The notes beneath the pieces were generated by a model. That model did no database searches. It worked only from the letters and a program-made list of their open reading frames with translations, and was not told the DNA's origin. Below, in pieces: positions 45,322 through 53,424 of a stretch of DNA of 64,000 nucleotides (positions are counted from its first letter, which is position 1; each line of letters begins with the position of its first letter). This DNA comes from Jeotgalicoccus halotolerans (lineage in GTDB: Bacteria > Bacillota > Bacilli > Staphylococcales > Salinicoccaceae). The stretch is taken from positions 62,001 to 126,000 of the forward strand of contig NZ_QUMW01000010.1 in NCBI RefSeq assembly GCF_003387165.1, in the 5' to 3' direction. The position numbers were made by a program, and so were the translations under genes.

Positions 45322-46311
45322 ATGAAAGACGAAATTGTAGATGTAACCATAATCGGCGGCGGACCTACCGGTTTATTTTCTACTTTTTATGCGGGCATGA
45401 GACAGATGTCTGTCAGACTGATAGACAGTCTGCCTGAACTAGGCGGTCAATTAACGGAATTATATCCGGATAAATATATTTATGACGTCGGCGGGTTCCC
45501 TAAAATCCTTGCTAAAGATTTAGTTTCCAATCTCGTGACACAGGCGCAGTATGCAGAACCTGACCTTCACCTTGGAGAAACAGTTCAGTCATACGAGCGC
45601 AAAGATGATCACTTTGTTTTGAAAACTGATCAAGGTGAATACCTTACAAGAACTATCTTAATTACAGCAGGCGTCGGAGCTTTCCAGCCGCGTAAAATCG
45701 GCCTTGAAAACGAAGCTGATTTCGAAGGAACTTCACTGCAGTATGCCGTTAGAGATCTTGAGAAATTCAGAGACCAGGATGTTGTCGTACTCGGAGGGGG
45801 AGACTCTGCTCTCGACTGGGCACTGATGCTGCAGGAACTTGCTAAATCAGTAACACTGGTACACCGTCGCAACCGCTTTACGGCACATGAAACGAGTGTT
45901 CAGCAGGTAATGGATTCACCTGTGGAAGTTAAGACATCATTGAATGTCACTGAAATAAAAGGTGAAAATGGACAGATTGATGAGCTGGTACTGACTGCAA
46001 AAGACGGTACTGAAGAAGTCATTAAAGCAGACCAGCTGATTGTTAACTTCGGTAATATTTCGTCACTCGGGCCATTAAAAGAGTGGGGGCTTGAGCTTGA
46101 GAAAAACTCCATTAAAGTTAATGCTCATATGGAAACAAACATACCCGGCATATTTGCTGCAGGTGATATAACGACATTTGAAGGTAAAGTTAAACTGATT
46201 GCGACAGGCTTCGGTGAAGCACCGGTAGCAATTTCATACGCTAAATCTTTTTATGATCCAAAATCACGCTTACAGCCTAAACACAGTACAAGCGTCTTTA
46301 AACAAGACTAA
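45322..46311 (+). CDS. Ferredoxin/flavodoxin--NADP+ reductase, YumC type
   Basis: A 329-residue thioredoxin-reductase-like flavoprotein without the redox-active CxxC, which marks the YumC-type FNR that passes electrons from NADPH to ferredoxin or flavodoxin. The FAD motif is IIGGGPTGLFSTFYAG, the NADPH motif VVVLGGGDSALDWAL, and the second FAD block GIFAAGDITTFEGKVKL. The C-terminal extension past residue 300 typical of this type is present. It is monocistronic and followed by a long hairpin. Confidence 0.93.
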   Translation: MKDEIVDVTIIGGGPTGLFSTFYAGMRQMSVRLIDSLPELGGQLTELYPDKYIYDVGGFPKILAKDLVSNLVTQAQYAEPDLHLGETVQSYERKDDHFVLKTDQGEYLTRTILITAGVGAFQPRKIGLENEADFEGTSLQYAVRDLEKFRDQDVVVLGGGDSALDWALMLQELAKSVTLVHRRNRFTAHETSVQQVMDSPVEVKTSLNVTEIKGENGQIDELVLTAKDGTEEVIKADQLIVNFGNISSLGPLKEWGLELEKNSIKVNAHMETNIPGIFAAGDITTFEGKVKLIATGFGEAPVAISYAKSFYDPKSRLQPKHSTSVFKQD

Positions 46312-46419
46312 AAAAATTCCGTATGCAGTGACCTGGTACCTCCTAAGTCTACAGATTTTTTATTTCATCTGTAAACTTAAGTGACATCAGGTCACAGATT
46401 TAATGCATACGGAATTTTT
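46312..46419. repeat. 108-nt nested hairpin after the FNR gene
   Basis: Three nested stems share one axis. The outer 16-bp perfect stem is 46312-46327 with 46404-46419. An 8-bp stem is 46328-46335 with 46388-46395. An inner 12-bp stem with one mismatch is 46345-46356 with 46367-46378. The outer arm ends in TTTTT on the plus strand, so it can act as the FNR terminator, and an A run on the other side would serve the convergent SMR operon. It is far longer than the other terminators in this window. Confidence 0.8.
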
Positions 46420-46433
46420 GTATTTGCTTCTGA

Positions 46434-46449
46434 TGTTTCATGTGAAACT
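46434..46449. promoter_or_regulatory. parS-like 16-mer
   Basis: TGTTTCATGTGAAACT differs from the parS consensus TGTTTCACGTGAAACA at one central and one terminal base. It lies between convergent genes, outside coding sequence. A single degenerate site may be chance. Confidence 0.35.
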
Positions 46450-46457
46450 AGAGTTGT

Positions 46458-46775
46458 TTATCCTGTCACAAGTCTTAAACCAATTACTGCGATGATGATA
46501 AACGACAGGTACATAACACGTTTATAACTCGCAGATTCTTTATAAAAGATAATTCCGATTAATGCACTTCCTACTGTTCCAATTCCTGTCCATACAGCAT
46601 AAGCAACACCTAAAGGAATAGTTTCCATAGCAAATCCAAGCAGGCCAAGACTGATCGGAAATCCGATGAGCAGCATCAGCCAGCCTTTTAGTTTTTTACC
46701 CTGGCCGATTAAAGACATACCTGTTACACCCGCTACTTCCATGAATCCTGCCAATATTAATATCAACCAGCTCAT
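46458..46775 (-). CDS. SMR family efflux subunit (second of pair)
   Basis: A 105-residue, four-helix small multidrug resistance protein. It has the membrane-embedded Glu in AGFMEVAGVTGMSL (residue 13) and AYAVWTGIGTVGSALIG. Its ATG overlaps the stop of the preceding SMR gene by 4 nt, so the two are translated together and probably form a heterodimer, as in YkkCD-type pairs. Being under a guanidine-I riboswitch, the pair probably exports guanidinium or its derivatives. Confidence 0.92.
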   Translation of the reverse strand: MSWLILILAGFMEVAGVTGMSLIGQGKKLKGWLMLLIGFPISLGLLGFAMETIPLGVAYAVWTGIGTVGSALIGIIFYKESASYKRVMYLSFIIIAVIGLRLVTG

Positions 46776-47095
46776 TTAACATCCTCCTCATAATCTGTCA
46801 CTGTTTTCAGACCGATAACTCCAAATACAAGCAGTGTCACAAAAATAATAATGACAATATTGAATACTCCGCCGAAAACAATAATATCCAGCAGTACTGT
46901 CCCGACCGCTCCAATACCGACAAAGACCGCGTATACTGTGCTTGCCGGCATTTTCGTCGATACGTATACGAGCAGTCCAAAGCTGACAACAACGGCAATA
47001 ACCGTCAGCCCCCATTCAAACCACGTATCAGCATATTTCAAGCCTGTTGCCCAGCCGATTTCAAACATAGCTGCAATAATGACTAATAACCACAT
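46772..47095 (-). CDS. SMR family efflux subunit (first of pair)
   Basis: A 107-residue, four-helix SMR protein with the TM1 Glu in AAMFEIGWATGLKYA (residue 13) and AVFVGIGAVGTVLLDI. The sequence differs clearly from its partner gene, as in asymmetric heterodimeric pairs. AAGGAG lies 7 nt before the ATG and next to a 30-bp palindrome. It is the first gene after the guanidine-I riboswitch, which places it in the guanidine exporter group. Confidence 0.93.
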   Translation of the reverse strand: MWLLVIIAAMFEIGWATGLKYADTWFEWGLTVIAVVVSFGLLVYVSTKMPASTVYAVFVGIGAVGTVLLDIIVFGGVFNIVIIIFVTLLVFGVIGLKTVTDYEEDVK

Positions 47096-47106
47096 AAATT
47101 TTCTCC

Positions 47107-47136
47107 TTTTTAATTCTTAAATTTAAGAATTAAAAA
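47107..47136 (-). repeat. 30-bp perfect palindrome between riboswitch and SMR start
   Basis: Two 15-nt arms meet without a loop (47107-47121, 47122-47136). On the transcript the 5' arm contains the U tract of the riboswitch terminator and the 3' arm ends in the first bases of the Shine-Dalgarno AAGGAG (47103-47108). It could form after antitermination and influence ribosome access. Confidence 0.7.
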
Positions 47137-47262
47137 GCCCGGAAGAATAACTTTCGTTACTCTCCCAGGCTTTTATCCTTCCGTGTATTGGAATTAATTC
47201 CAGCGTTTCCTATCGGTCCAGACTTAAATAATTTAACGGAACCCTAGAAAACTTCTTATTCA
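47133..47262 (-). ncRNA. Guanidine-I (ykkC) riboswitch with terminator
   Basis: Reading the minus strand, the leader has CTAGGGTTCCG, then GTCTGGACCGA with a following GAAACGC, then CACGG, GGATAAAAGCC and TGGGAGA. These are the conserved ykkC-class blocks in the right order. The last block forms the 5' half of a 19-bp terminator stem (47156-47174 with 47133-47151, GAAA loop) followed by a T run. Guanidine binding would stabilise the aptamer and stop the terminator forming, so it is an ON switch. The adjacent SMR pair supports guanidine-I over the ppGpp or PRPP subtypes. Confidence 0.93.
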
Positions 47263-47271
47263 GTTACTTAT

Positions 47272-47300
47272 ATCATAAATTATTATTTTCTAAGAGTCAA
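47272..47300 (-). promoter_or_regulatory. Promoter of the riboswitch-SMR operon
   Basis: TTGACT (47295-47300, inside the last codons of the upstream gene) and TATGAT (47272-47277) have a 17-nt spacer and place the transcript start just before the aptamer. Confidence 0.75.
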
Positions 47301-48084
47301 CTTCAGTCTCAGTATTGATAACTCCGTAATGCACTTTACTCGTCTTTCTGATTTGCTGGATGAAACCGAATTGTTCAAATCGTCTGCTTCTGAAGTGATC
47401 TTTCAAAACAACTTTTTTGGCTGCCACACGTTTTGCCTCATTTATCGCAGTTTCTGACAATGTTTTGGACTGTGTCACGGCGGAGATTGCTCTTAAGCTC
47501 TCAGAATTACTGATTTTTTCTTCGAACATCGGATCAAAATAAACAATATCAAAACTGTTATCTGCCAAGGTTTTTAAATATGTCTCGTGGTCTTCATGCA
47601 GCACTTCAACATTTTTCATTGCATCGCTGATAACTCCAATATTCGTATCATATGACGACAGTCCTTCTTTAGTCAGCAGGTAAAGTATTAAACTGTCTTC
47701 CAGTGCCGTTACTCTGCCAGAATTTCCGACTGTTAAACTCGCGATAACACTATCTGCTCCGAGTCCCATCGTGCAGTCTAAAAATGACATACCAGCTGTA
47801 AGTTCTGCCGCTTCGACCAGGGCGTCGTGTTCATTTTTCAATAATCTTTTAGCACGGACCATGGAAAAGTTCGGATGGTACTTGACCGAATCGTTTCCAG
47901 TGAGCGGTGTAATACTGATACCATCTCTTCCAACGACTAATACATCGTCATTGTAACGCTCCCGAAGTTCTTTAACAGAGCGCTTTTTACGCATTACAAA
48001 GTCCAGCTTGTAACGTATAGCGATATCCTTAGCTTTTTGTAATGAATGTTCATTATAACGGCCGCCTGTTGTTACTATCATCAT
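47290..48084 (-). CDS. RsmJ-like SAM-dependent methyltransferase
   Basis: A 264-residue class I methyltransferase resembling RsmJ/YpiP (PF04445). The N-terminus (MMIVTTGGRYNEHSLQKA) is family-typical. SAM motif I is FLDCTMGLGADSVIAS and the catalytic-type motif is DIVYFDPMF. RsmJ methylates G1516 of 16S rRNA in E. coli; the Firmicute homologue's target is not established here. Two adjacent ATG codons at 48084 and 48081 both follow GGAG. The final codons overlap the SMR operon promoter. Confidence 0.85.
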   Translation of the reverse strand: MMIVTTGGRYNEHSLQKAKDIAIRYKLDFVMRKKRSVKELRERYNDDVLVVGRDGISITPLTGNDSVKYHPNFSMVRAKRLLKNEHDALVEAAELTAGMSFLDCTMGLGADSVIASLTVGNSGRVTALEDSLILYLLTKEGLSSYDTNIGVISDAMKNVEVLHEDHETYLKTLADNSFDIVYFDPMFEEKISNSESLRAISAVTQSKTLSETAINEAKRVAAKKVVLKDHFRSRRFEQFGFIQQIRKTSKVHYGVINTETEVDS

Positions 48085-48166
48085 CTTTCTCCGTTCTGTA
48101 TAATATGCTTATCAGTATAGTTTACCATGGTATTATTAACTAAATAAGATAAACGGAGGATGCTGA

Positions 48167-48715
48167 ATGACATTAAAGAATAAGCTTACTCAATCAGAAC
48201 AGGAAGAACTGCTGAACACTCTCGAATCCCGTTTTAATACTCATATGGAACGCCACGAAAATATCTCATTTCAGAATATCGCTGATAAACTGAATGATAC
48301 ACAGCTCACTGCACTTTACAATATGGAAGCCACAGAAGGTGAACCTGACGTTATCGATTTTGACGGCACGCTTTATTTTGCAGACTGTTCAAAAGAAAGC
48401 CCGAAAGGACGGCGCAGCGTTTGTTATGATAGAGCTGCCCTTGAAGCGAGAAAGAAATATAAGCCTGATAACTCGGCTGTGGATTTAGCAAAAGAAATTG
48501 ACATCGATTTACTCACTGAAGAAGATTACAGACTCCTGCAGCAGTTCGGCGACTTTGACCTGAAGTCTTCAAGCTGGGTTAAGACTCCTGATGAGATTAG
48601 AACTCTCAGAGGAGCTTTATTCTGTGATAAACGTTACAACACAGTCTTCCTTTACCATAATGGAGCCGATTCTTATTATGGAGCACGCGGTTTTAGAGGA
48701 AAGTTAAAAATCTAA
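48167..48715 (+). CDS. DUF4256 family protein
   Basis: A 182-residue soluble protein of the DUF4256 family. Typical blocks are ALYNMEATEGEPDVI, FADCSKESPKGRRSVCYDR and a C-terminal LFCDKRYNTVFLYHNGADSY. The family is common in Firmicutes and its function is unknown. CGGAGG lies 8 nt before the ATG. It is monocistronic and followed by a short terminator. Confidence 0.9.
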   Translation: MTLKNKLTQSEQEELLNTLESRFNTHMERHENISFQNIADKLNDTQLTALYNMEATEGEPDVIDFDGTLYFADCSKESPKGRRSVCYDRAALEARKKYKPDNSAVDLAKEIDIDLLTEEDYRLLQQFGDFDLKSSSWVKTPDEIRTLRGALFCDKRYNTVFLYHNGADSYYGARGFRGKLKI

Positions 48716-48721
48716 GAAAAA

Positions 48722-48739
48722 AGACGGCAGCCGCCGTCT
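48722..48739. terminator. Terminator between DUF4256 and DUF488 genes
   Basis: AGACGGC/GCCGTCT (48722-48728, 48733-48739) lies 6 nt after one stop and immediately after the convergent stop. Confidence 0.8.
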
Positions 48740-48740
48740 A

Positions 48741-49085
48741 TTATTTGTTTTCGATATATTCTTTTATTACCACTGCCTGATTGTGCTCTTCGTCTTTAGC
48801 TGCGTATAACAGTGTGACATTGTGGCCGTCTGAGTCCTTTTTAATTTGATCTACCAGATCTTTTCGTTCTTTTAATTCTTTTTTATACTTCTTTTTAAAT
48901 TCTTCCCACTTATCAGAATCGTGATCAAACCACTTTCTTAAATCCGACGATGGTGCGATTTCTTTATACCACTCATCATGTTCCAAATCTTCTTTTTTAA
49001 TGCCGCGCGGCCAAACACCGTCTATCAGAATCCGCTTGCCGTCCTGTTGCGAAACGTCATCGTAGACACGTTTTAATTTCAGCAT
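48741..49085 (-). CDS. DUF488 family protein
   Basis: A 114-residue protein of the DUF488 family, with RILIDGVWPRGIKKEDL, the LRKWFDHD segment and TLLYAAKDEEHNQAVVIKEY. The family is widespread and uncharacterised; the conserved Arg/Asp pattern suggests an enzyme or nucleotide-binding protein. The frame is open to 49106, but GGAG before the ATG at 49085 gives the usual N-terminus. It lies 34 nt after the APC permease gene and may be co-transcribed. Confidence 0.88.
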   Translation of the reverse strand: MLKLKRVYDDVSQQDGKRILIDGVWPRGIKKEDLEHDEWYKEIAPSSDLRKWFDHDSDKWEEFKKKYKKELKERKDLVDQIKKDSDGHNVTLLYAAKDEEHNQAVVIKEYIENK

Positions 49086-49119
49086 AGTATCATCTCCGAA
49101 TAACATATTATATTATTCT

Positions 49120-50574
49120 TTACCCTTCTTTTTTTGATTCATTCATCGCTTCTTCTCTCGTCTTGTTTAAAATCATAAAGTCCAGCTCTTCTTTCGACAT
49201 CGATTTTAATGTTTTATATTTTAACAGGAGGAATACCGTACCGAGTATAATCCAGCAAAGTAAAGCATAGTAAGATGGTGCTGTTAAGGCTGCCGGCGAG
49301 CCCGGGAATAATAGCAGTATCAGGAATACTAGTGAAATGATTACACCGAGTACACCAAATATTACATAAACAATATTTTTATGTTCAGCTCTTGCAAAGA
49401 ATTTAACAGTCACTGCACTCGTTGCCAGAAACGCTACTGATACACCCACTGATGACATATCAACAATCCAGCTTAAAGCAGTTCTCCCGAGCCAGGGAGC
49501 AATCAAACATACTGCCAGTACGAATAAGACTGCATAATGCGGTGTTTTGTTTTTCTTATGCACTCTGGCAAAAACTGCCGGTACAAAGTTTGCACGCCCC
49601 ATCGCGAAAATCAGTCTGGAAGATGACATATAAAACCCGTTAAGCCCCGTAAAAATACCGAATGATATTGAAAATGCGAGAAATACCATTCCAACAGTGC
49701 CCATAGACGACTGTATAACAGAACCTGTTACCCAGACTGCCCCGTCCATTGAGTTCTGGTCAGGATAGATCCATGATGTTACTAAAATCATTGCAACATA
49801 GGTTAAAATAGACGCGACAATCCCAAATACAATTAATTTAAATGTTTTGTCAGCACTGAATTTAAATTCTTCAGCTGCCTGAGGAATATTATCAAATCCT
49901 ACATACATCCAGGGCGCTATTGCCACGATTAAGATAATCGAAGTCCATACTCCCGCTTCATTATTAAAGAGAGGCTGTGCATTTTGAAATGAAAATTCTC
50001 CGGTGAAAAATGACGCGAACATTAACCCTGCTACAACAAAGGCCATGAACAAACAGAATATAAACTGCAGATTCCCGGAAAGACCAGAACCTTTAATACT
50101 GATAAACGCGAATACTATGAGTACTGCTGACGACAGGATGACTTCCATAATGTAAACATCCCATCCTGCGATGGTGTATAAGTAACCAATCTCGAGAAAA
50201 TCCGGGAGTACAAATTTAAACAGCAGACTAAACGCACTCGCATTCAGAGCAACTACACATATATAACCCAATACTAAAAACCATGAGGCAATAAAGGCGC
50301 TGAATTTACCGAATCCCGCGTATGTAAATGCGAACTCTCCGCCTGATACGGGAAACTTGGCTGTCAACGCACCGTAGCCTACCGCAATAATCAGCATCAG
50401 TATACCGCCGATAGTAATTCCGAGCGCCGCACCGAGTGTACCTGATGAAATCAGCCAGTCTCCCGGTAAAATAAATGCACCCCAGCCGATTGACGACCCG
50501 TAAGCTATCGCCCATATGAAACGTTTAGACATTGTATTATCTAATTCTGTTCTCGTCTGATTATCAGCAGACAT
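49120..50574 (-). CDS. APC family amino acid permease
   Basis: A 484-residue, 12-TM amino acid-polyamine-organocation transporter. TM1 contains the substrate-binding loop YGSSIGWGAFILPGDW, and the TM2-3 region has FPVSGGEFAFTYAGFG. A cytoplasmic charged C-terminus ends it. It resembles YdgF/YeeF-like permeases of unknown substrate. The start ATG lies behind GGAAAT, a weak Shine-Dalgarno. A gap of 63 nt separates it from the ABC operon upstream. Confidence 0.88.
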   Translation of the reverse strand: MSADNQTRTELDNTMSKRFIWAIAYGSSIGWGAFILPGDWLISSGTLGAALGITIGGILMLIIAVGYGALTAKFPVSGGEFAFTYAGFGKFSAFIASWFLVLGYICVVALNASAFSLLFKFVLPDFLEIGYLYTIAGWDVYIMEVILSSAVLIVFAFISIKGSGLSGNLQFIFCLFMAFVVAGLMFASFFTGEFSFQNAQPLFNNEAGVWTSIILIVAIAPWMYVGFDNIPQAAEEFKFSADKTFKLIVFGIVASILTYVAMILVTSWIYPDQNSMDGAVWVTGSVIQSSMGTVGMVFLAFSISFGIFTGLNGFYMSSSRLIFAMGRANFVPAVFARVHKKNKTPHYAVLFVLAVCLIAPWLGRTALSWIVDMSSVGVSVAFLATSAVTVKFFARAEHKNIVYVIFGVLGVIISLVFLILLLFPGSPAALTAPSYYALLCWIILGTVFLLLKYKTLKSMSKEELDFMILNKTREEAMNESKKEG

Positions 50575-50637
50575 ATTTCCAACTCCAATTTTTTATTAAT
50601 TCTTGTGAACAAGTATCGCATAGTAAAGGATCTATCG

Positions 50638-51354
50638 CTAGTGCTTTTCCAGTACAAAAGGATGTTCTGTAATTATTGTATCCCCTTTATACAATGTTAC
50701 AGAAATCCCCGATTCTCTGTCTATCTCATTATCCGGATTGGATAAACTCATCGAACTCATCCCCTCTGCATTGAAATAAATATTATCTTCAGAGTTTTCT
50801 CGTCTGACAGGCAGTTCTTTTGTTAAAAGGGTGTAAAGGCCTGCTTCAAGATGTGTTCCAACTGTATGGAGGCCTGCGGGAAACACAGTGTCATATTCTT
50901 CGTCAAACGGCATGAGAGTAATTTCTCCCTGTCTTGTCACATAATCGACACGGTAACCCTCCTGCAGTTCCAACACAGCTTCTGTACTGTAATAATTTAA
51001 AGCTGTTTCCAATACACTATCCCCCTGCTCATCGTACACGACGATTGCCGAGGCTAAATCTGTTGCCGCCTTGTAACGTCCCGGCTCTATATCTTTGCCG
51101 GTCATATATTGACCGGGGGACAATGTTTTTTTCTTCCCGCCTTCTGCGATCCCTTCAAAGACAGTATTGCTATTCAAAAAAGCATAACGGGATTCCAAAC
51201 CATCCTTTTTCAAAAGATTTTCATCTTCTAATAATTCAGCAGCTTCCTCATCAGTCTGCACCTTTTCACCATTATATGACTCACTCATAAGACCGTTAAA
51301 ACTGCAGCCCATCAAAAACAACACAAAGAAAAACAAAACGCTAAACCGTTTCAT
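50638..51354 (-). CDS. Lipoprotein of the four-gene ABC operon
   Basis: A 238-residue predicted lipoprotein. A hydrophobic signal (MKRFSVLFFFVLFLMGCSF) has lipobox LMGC. The mature part has two similar beta-rich halves, one around LSPGQYMTGKDIEPGRYKAA and one around FPAGLHTVGTHLEAGLYTLL, which look like an internal duplication. The frame opens at 51393, but GGAGAG selects the ATG at 51354, overlapping the ATPase stop by 14 nt. It is the last gene of an operon with an ATPase and two permeases; the role is unknown. Confidence 0.83.
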   Translation of the reverse strand: MKRFSVLFFFVLFLMGCSFNGLMSESYNGEKVQTDEEAAELLEDENLLKKDGLESRYAFLNSNTVFEGIAEGGKKKTLSPGQYMTGKDIEPGRYKAATDLASAIVVYDEQGDSVLETALNYYSTEAVLELQEGYRVDYVTRQGEITLMPFDEEYDTVFPAGLHTVGTHLEAGLYTLLTKELPVRRENSEDNIYFNAEGMSSMSLSNPDNEIDRESGISVTLYKGDTIITEHPFVLEKH

Positions 51355-52249
51355 AGTTTCTCTCTCCTTTATAAATACGCAAATAATGTTCATGCGTACC
51401 TAACGTTCCGAGTGATACTTCTTGTGAACTGTGTTTTTTCAAAGCGCTCATCATTTTGAATACTTCTTCTTCTGGTAGATCGTCAGCGGGGATACATATA
51501 CGATCTCCGTCCAGATACAGCGTGCCTTCCCTAAGCGGACTGAGAAACTTTAATTTATCTTCTGAAATATAACCTTTAACGTACTCTCTGTGTGATTCAC
51601 TGCGGACATATGTGTAATAAATTCTCTGTTCATTTAAAAAATAAATCTGGTCCGCGTAATCATCAAGATTTTCCAGCAGATGAGATGCGACAATAATAAT
51701 TTTTCCATCTTCTTTTATTTCCTGAAGCACCGAACTGACCAGCTCGACATTCACCGGGTCCAGCCCATTCATGATTTCGTCCATAAACATAATCTTAGTA
51801 TCTGCGGCAATCATCATCGCAAAACAGAGCCTCTGCCTCATCCCGAGAGAATAAGTTTTTACTTTATTTTTCACATAGCCTTCCATATTCAGCCGTTCTA
51901 TTACCTCTTCTATATTGCTGCTGTCTGGATTCCATATATCTCTGTACATCTCAATATGTTCAACACCAGAAAAATCTTCATAGAGTTCAGCCTGATCCGG
52001 AAAGAATGTAATTTTACTGTGCAGCGCTTTAACATCTTTTGTCGTATTTTTATACACAATATCATCGATCAAAATTTCTCCCGTATTAATCGGAATGAAA
52101 CGTATAATTGCATTAAATAAAGTTGTTTTCCCCGTGCCGTTCGGCGCAACCAGACCGATAATTGTGTTATCCGGAATATTAAAATTAACATTCTTCAGTA
52201 CCGTCTTAGTTCCGTAATTTATCGTTAAATTCTTGACTTCCAATGACAT
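51341..52249 (-). CDS. ABC transporter ATP-binding protein
   Basis: A 302-residue ABC-2 type ATPase. Walker A is VAPNGTGKTTLF, with Ala where the first Gly usually stands; the signature is YSLGMRQRLCFAM, and Walker B is IMFMDEIMNGLDP. Residues beyond about 215 form an extra C-terminal domain of the kind seen in BcrA/YtrB-like ATPases. Its ATG overlaps the stop of the preceding permease gene (TAATG). It powers the two permeases encoded upstream; the substrate is unknown. Confidence 0.9.
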   Translation of the reverse strand: MSLEVKNLTINYGTKTVLKNVNFNIPDNTIIGLVAPNGTGKTTLFNAIIRFIPINTGEILIDDIVYKNTTKDVKALHSKITFFPDQAELYEDFSGVEHIEMYRDIWNPDSSNIEEVIERLNMEGYVKNKVKTYSLGMRQRLCFAMMIAADTKIMFMDEIMNGLDPVNVELVSSVLQEIKEDGKIIIVASHLLENLDDYADQIYFLNEQRIYYTYVRSESHREYVKGYISEDKLKFLSPLREGTLYLDGDRICIPADDLPEEEVFKMMSALKKHSSQEVSLGTLGTHEHYLRIYKGERNYETV

Positions 52250-53424
52250 TAGTTTTTCCTCCTTTCAAGCTTGCCTGTACGGGTCGGTATCAATTTAAAA
52301 ACAAAGTGAAACACGACTTCAACGATTATATATAATACCGCCATACTGATGAGCAATTTGGTAATTGTCACATTATTTAATGACTCCCATGACCCTTCCA
52401 GCACCGGTATTATCTGCAGGTACAATAGAGGGTTCCAGGCCCCACTAGACCCGGTCAGAGCAATGACATAAGGCAGATAAAACACGGCAACTGCGATGGT
52501 AATTGTCAGGTAAATATTCCTGAATACAAAGGACAGCCCGGTTGAAAACTTAACGATGATGTAACTCAGGGCCATCGTCATAAAGACTGTGATTAAAACA
52601 TACTGCATTATACTGATATATACGGTTTCTTCACCTGCATACAGCGGCACTGGGTATTGCAGTGTTCCACTGTCTGTATAAAATGTACTGAGTAAATACG
52701 AGACGAAGATGCCTGCCAAGGTAATAATCCATATCAATCCCCAGCTGATAAATGTCCTTTGCCTCCATTGATAGGCAAAGGAATAAGGTATTCCCTGGGA
52801 AATACTCCAGTTAAATTCCTGATCCCGGCTGAAGCGGTCAGCCCCAAATATCGCTGCAATAATAAATATAAATACGCCGGCAACAATGTTAATTAGATTA
52901 AACAAAACAAGTGACGGTGATAACGGATTCCAATCAATATCAACATTATTCTCTTTCAAATATGTTAAAAATTTTAAATCACTCTCAATTTCTTCCCGGC
53001 TTGGCATAAAGGAGAGCAGCAGTTCCTGCGATTCAAAATCATCCGCTTCATAAAAAAACAAACGGTTTTCCGCAAGTTCAAGGCCCTGATTGACGTAGTC
53101 GCTGACTACACTCTCGAGCCCGGAAACTGTATTGCCTTCCTGTTCGCTTAAAATATACCGCTGCATACCAATTATGCTTTGCTGGCGGGCAAGTTTATCA
53201 TAGATTTCTTGACCCCGAGCCGATTCAAAGTGGTCTTCCGGAATCGCATTGAAAATCTGCTGTGTATCTTCGTATTCGCTCCGCAATTCTTCCAAAGGAA
53301 GTGCAAGATCGCGGTCCTGGTAAAATGCCGAATAACTTGCCAGAAAAAGAAACAGCGCTACTAAAAGTATTCTCACTTTCCAGTCTCTTATAATTTTAAG
53401 GAAATCCCATTTGAACAGTTTCAT
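52249..53424 (-). CDS. ABC-2 type permease (second)
   Basis: A 391-residue permease with one N-terminal TM helix (VRILLVALFLFLASYSAF), a large extracytoplasmic domain of about 125 residues, and five more TM helices. This is the YhgE/NosY-like ABC-2 arrangement. It is directly fused in reading to its neighbours: it starts at the base after the upstream permease stop and overlaps the ATPase start. A pair of unequal permeases is expected to form one heterodimeric channel. Confidence 0.85.
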   Translation of the reverse strand: MKLFKWDFLKIIRDWKVRILLVALFLFLASYSAFYQDRDLALPLEELRSEYEDTQQIFNAIPEDHFESARGQEIYDKLARQQSIIGMQRYILSEQEGNTVSGLESVVSDYVNQGLELAENRLFFYEADDFESQELLLSFMPSREEIESDLKFLTYLKENNVDIDWNPLSPSLVLFNLINIVAGVFIFIIAAIFGADRFSRDQEFNWSISQGIPYSFAYQWRQRTFISWGLIWIITLAGIFVSYLLSTFYTDSGTLQYPVPLYAGEETVYISIMQYVLITVFMTMALSYIIVKFSTGLSFVFRNIYLTITIAVAVFYLPYVIALTGSSGAWNPLLYLQIIPVLEGSWESLNNVTITKLLISMAVLYIIVEVVFHFVFKLIPTRTGKLERRKN

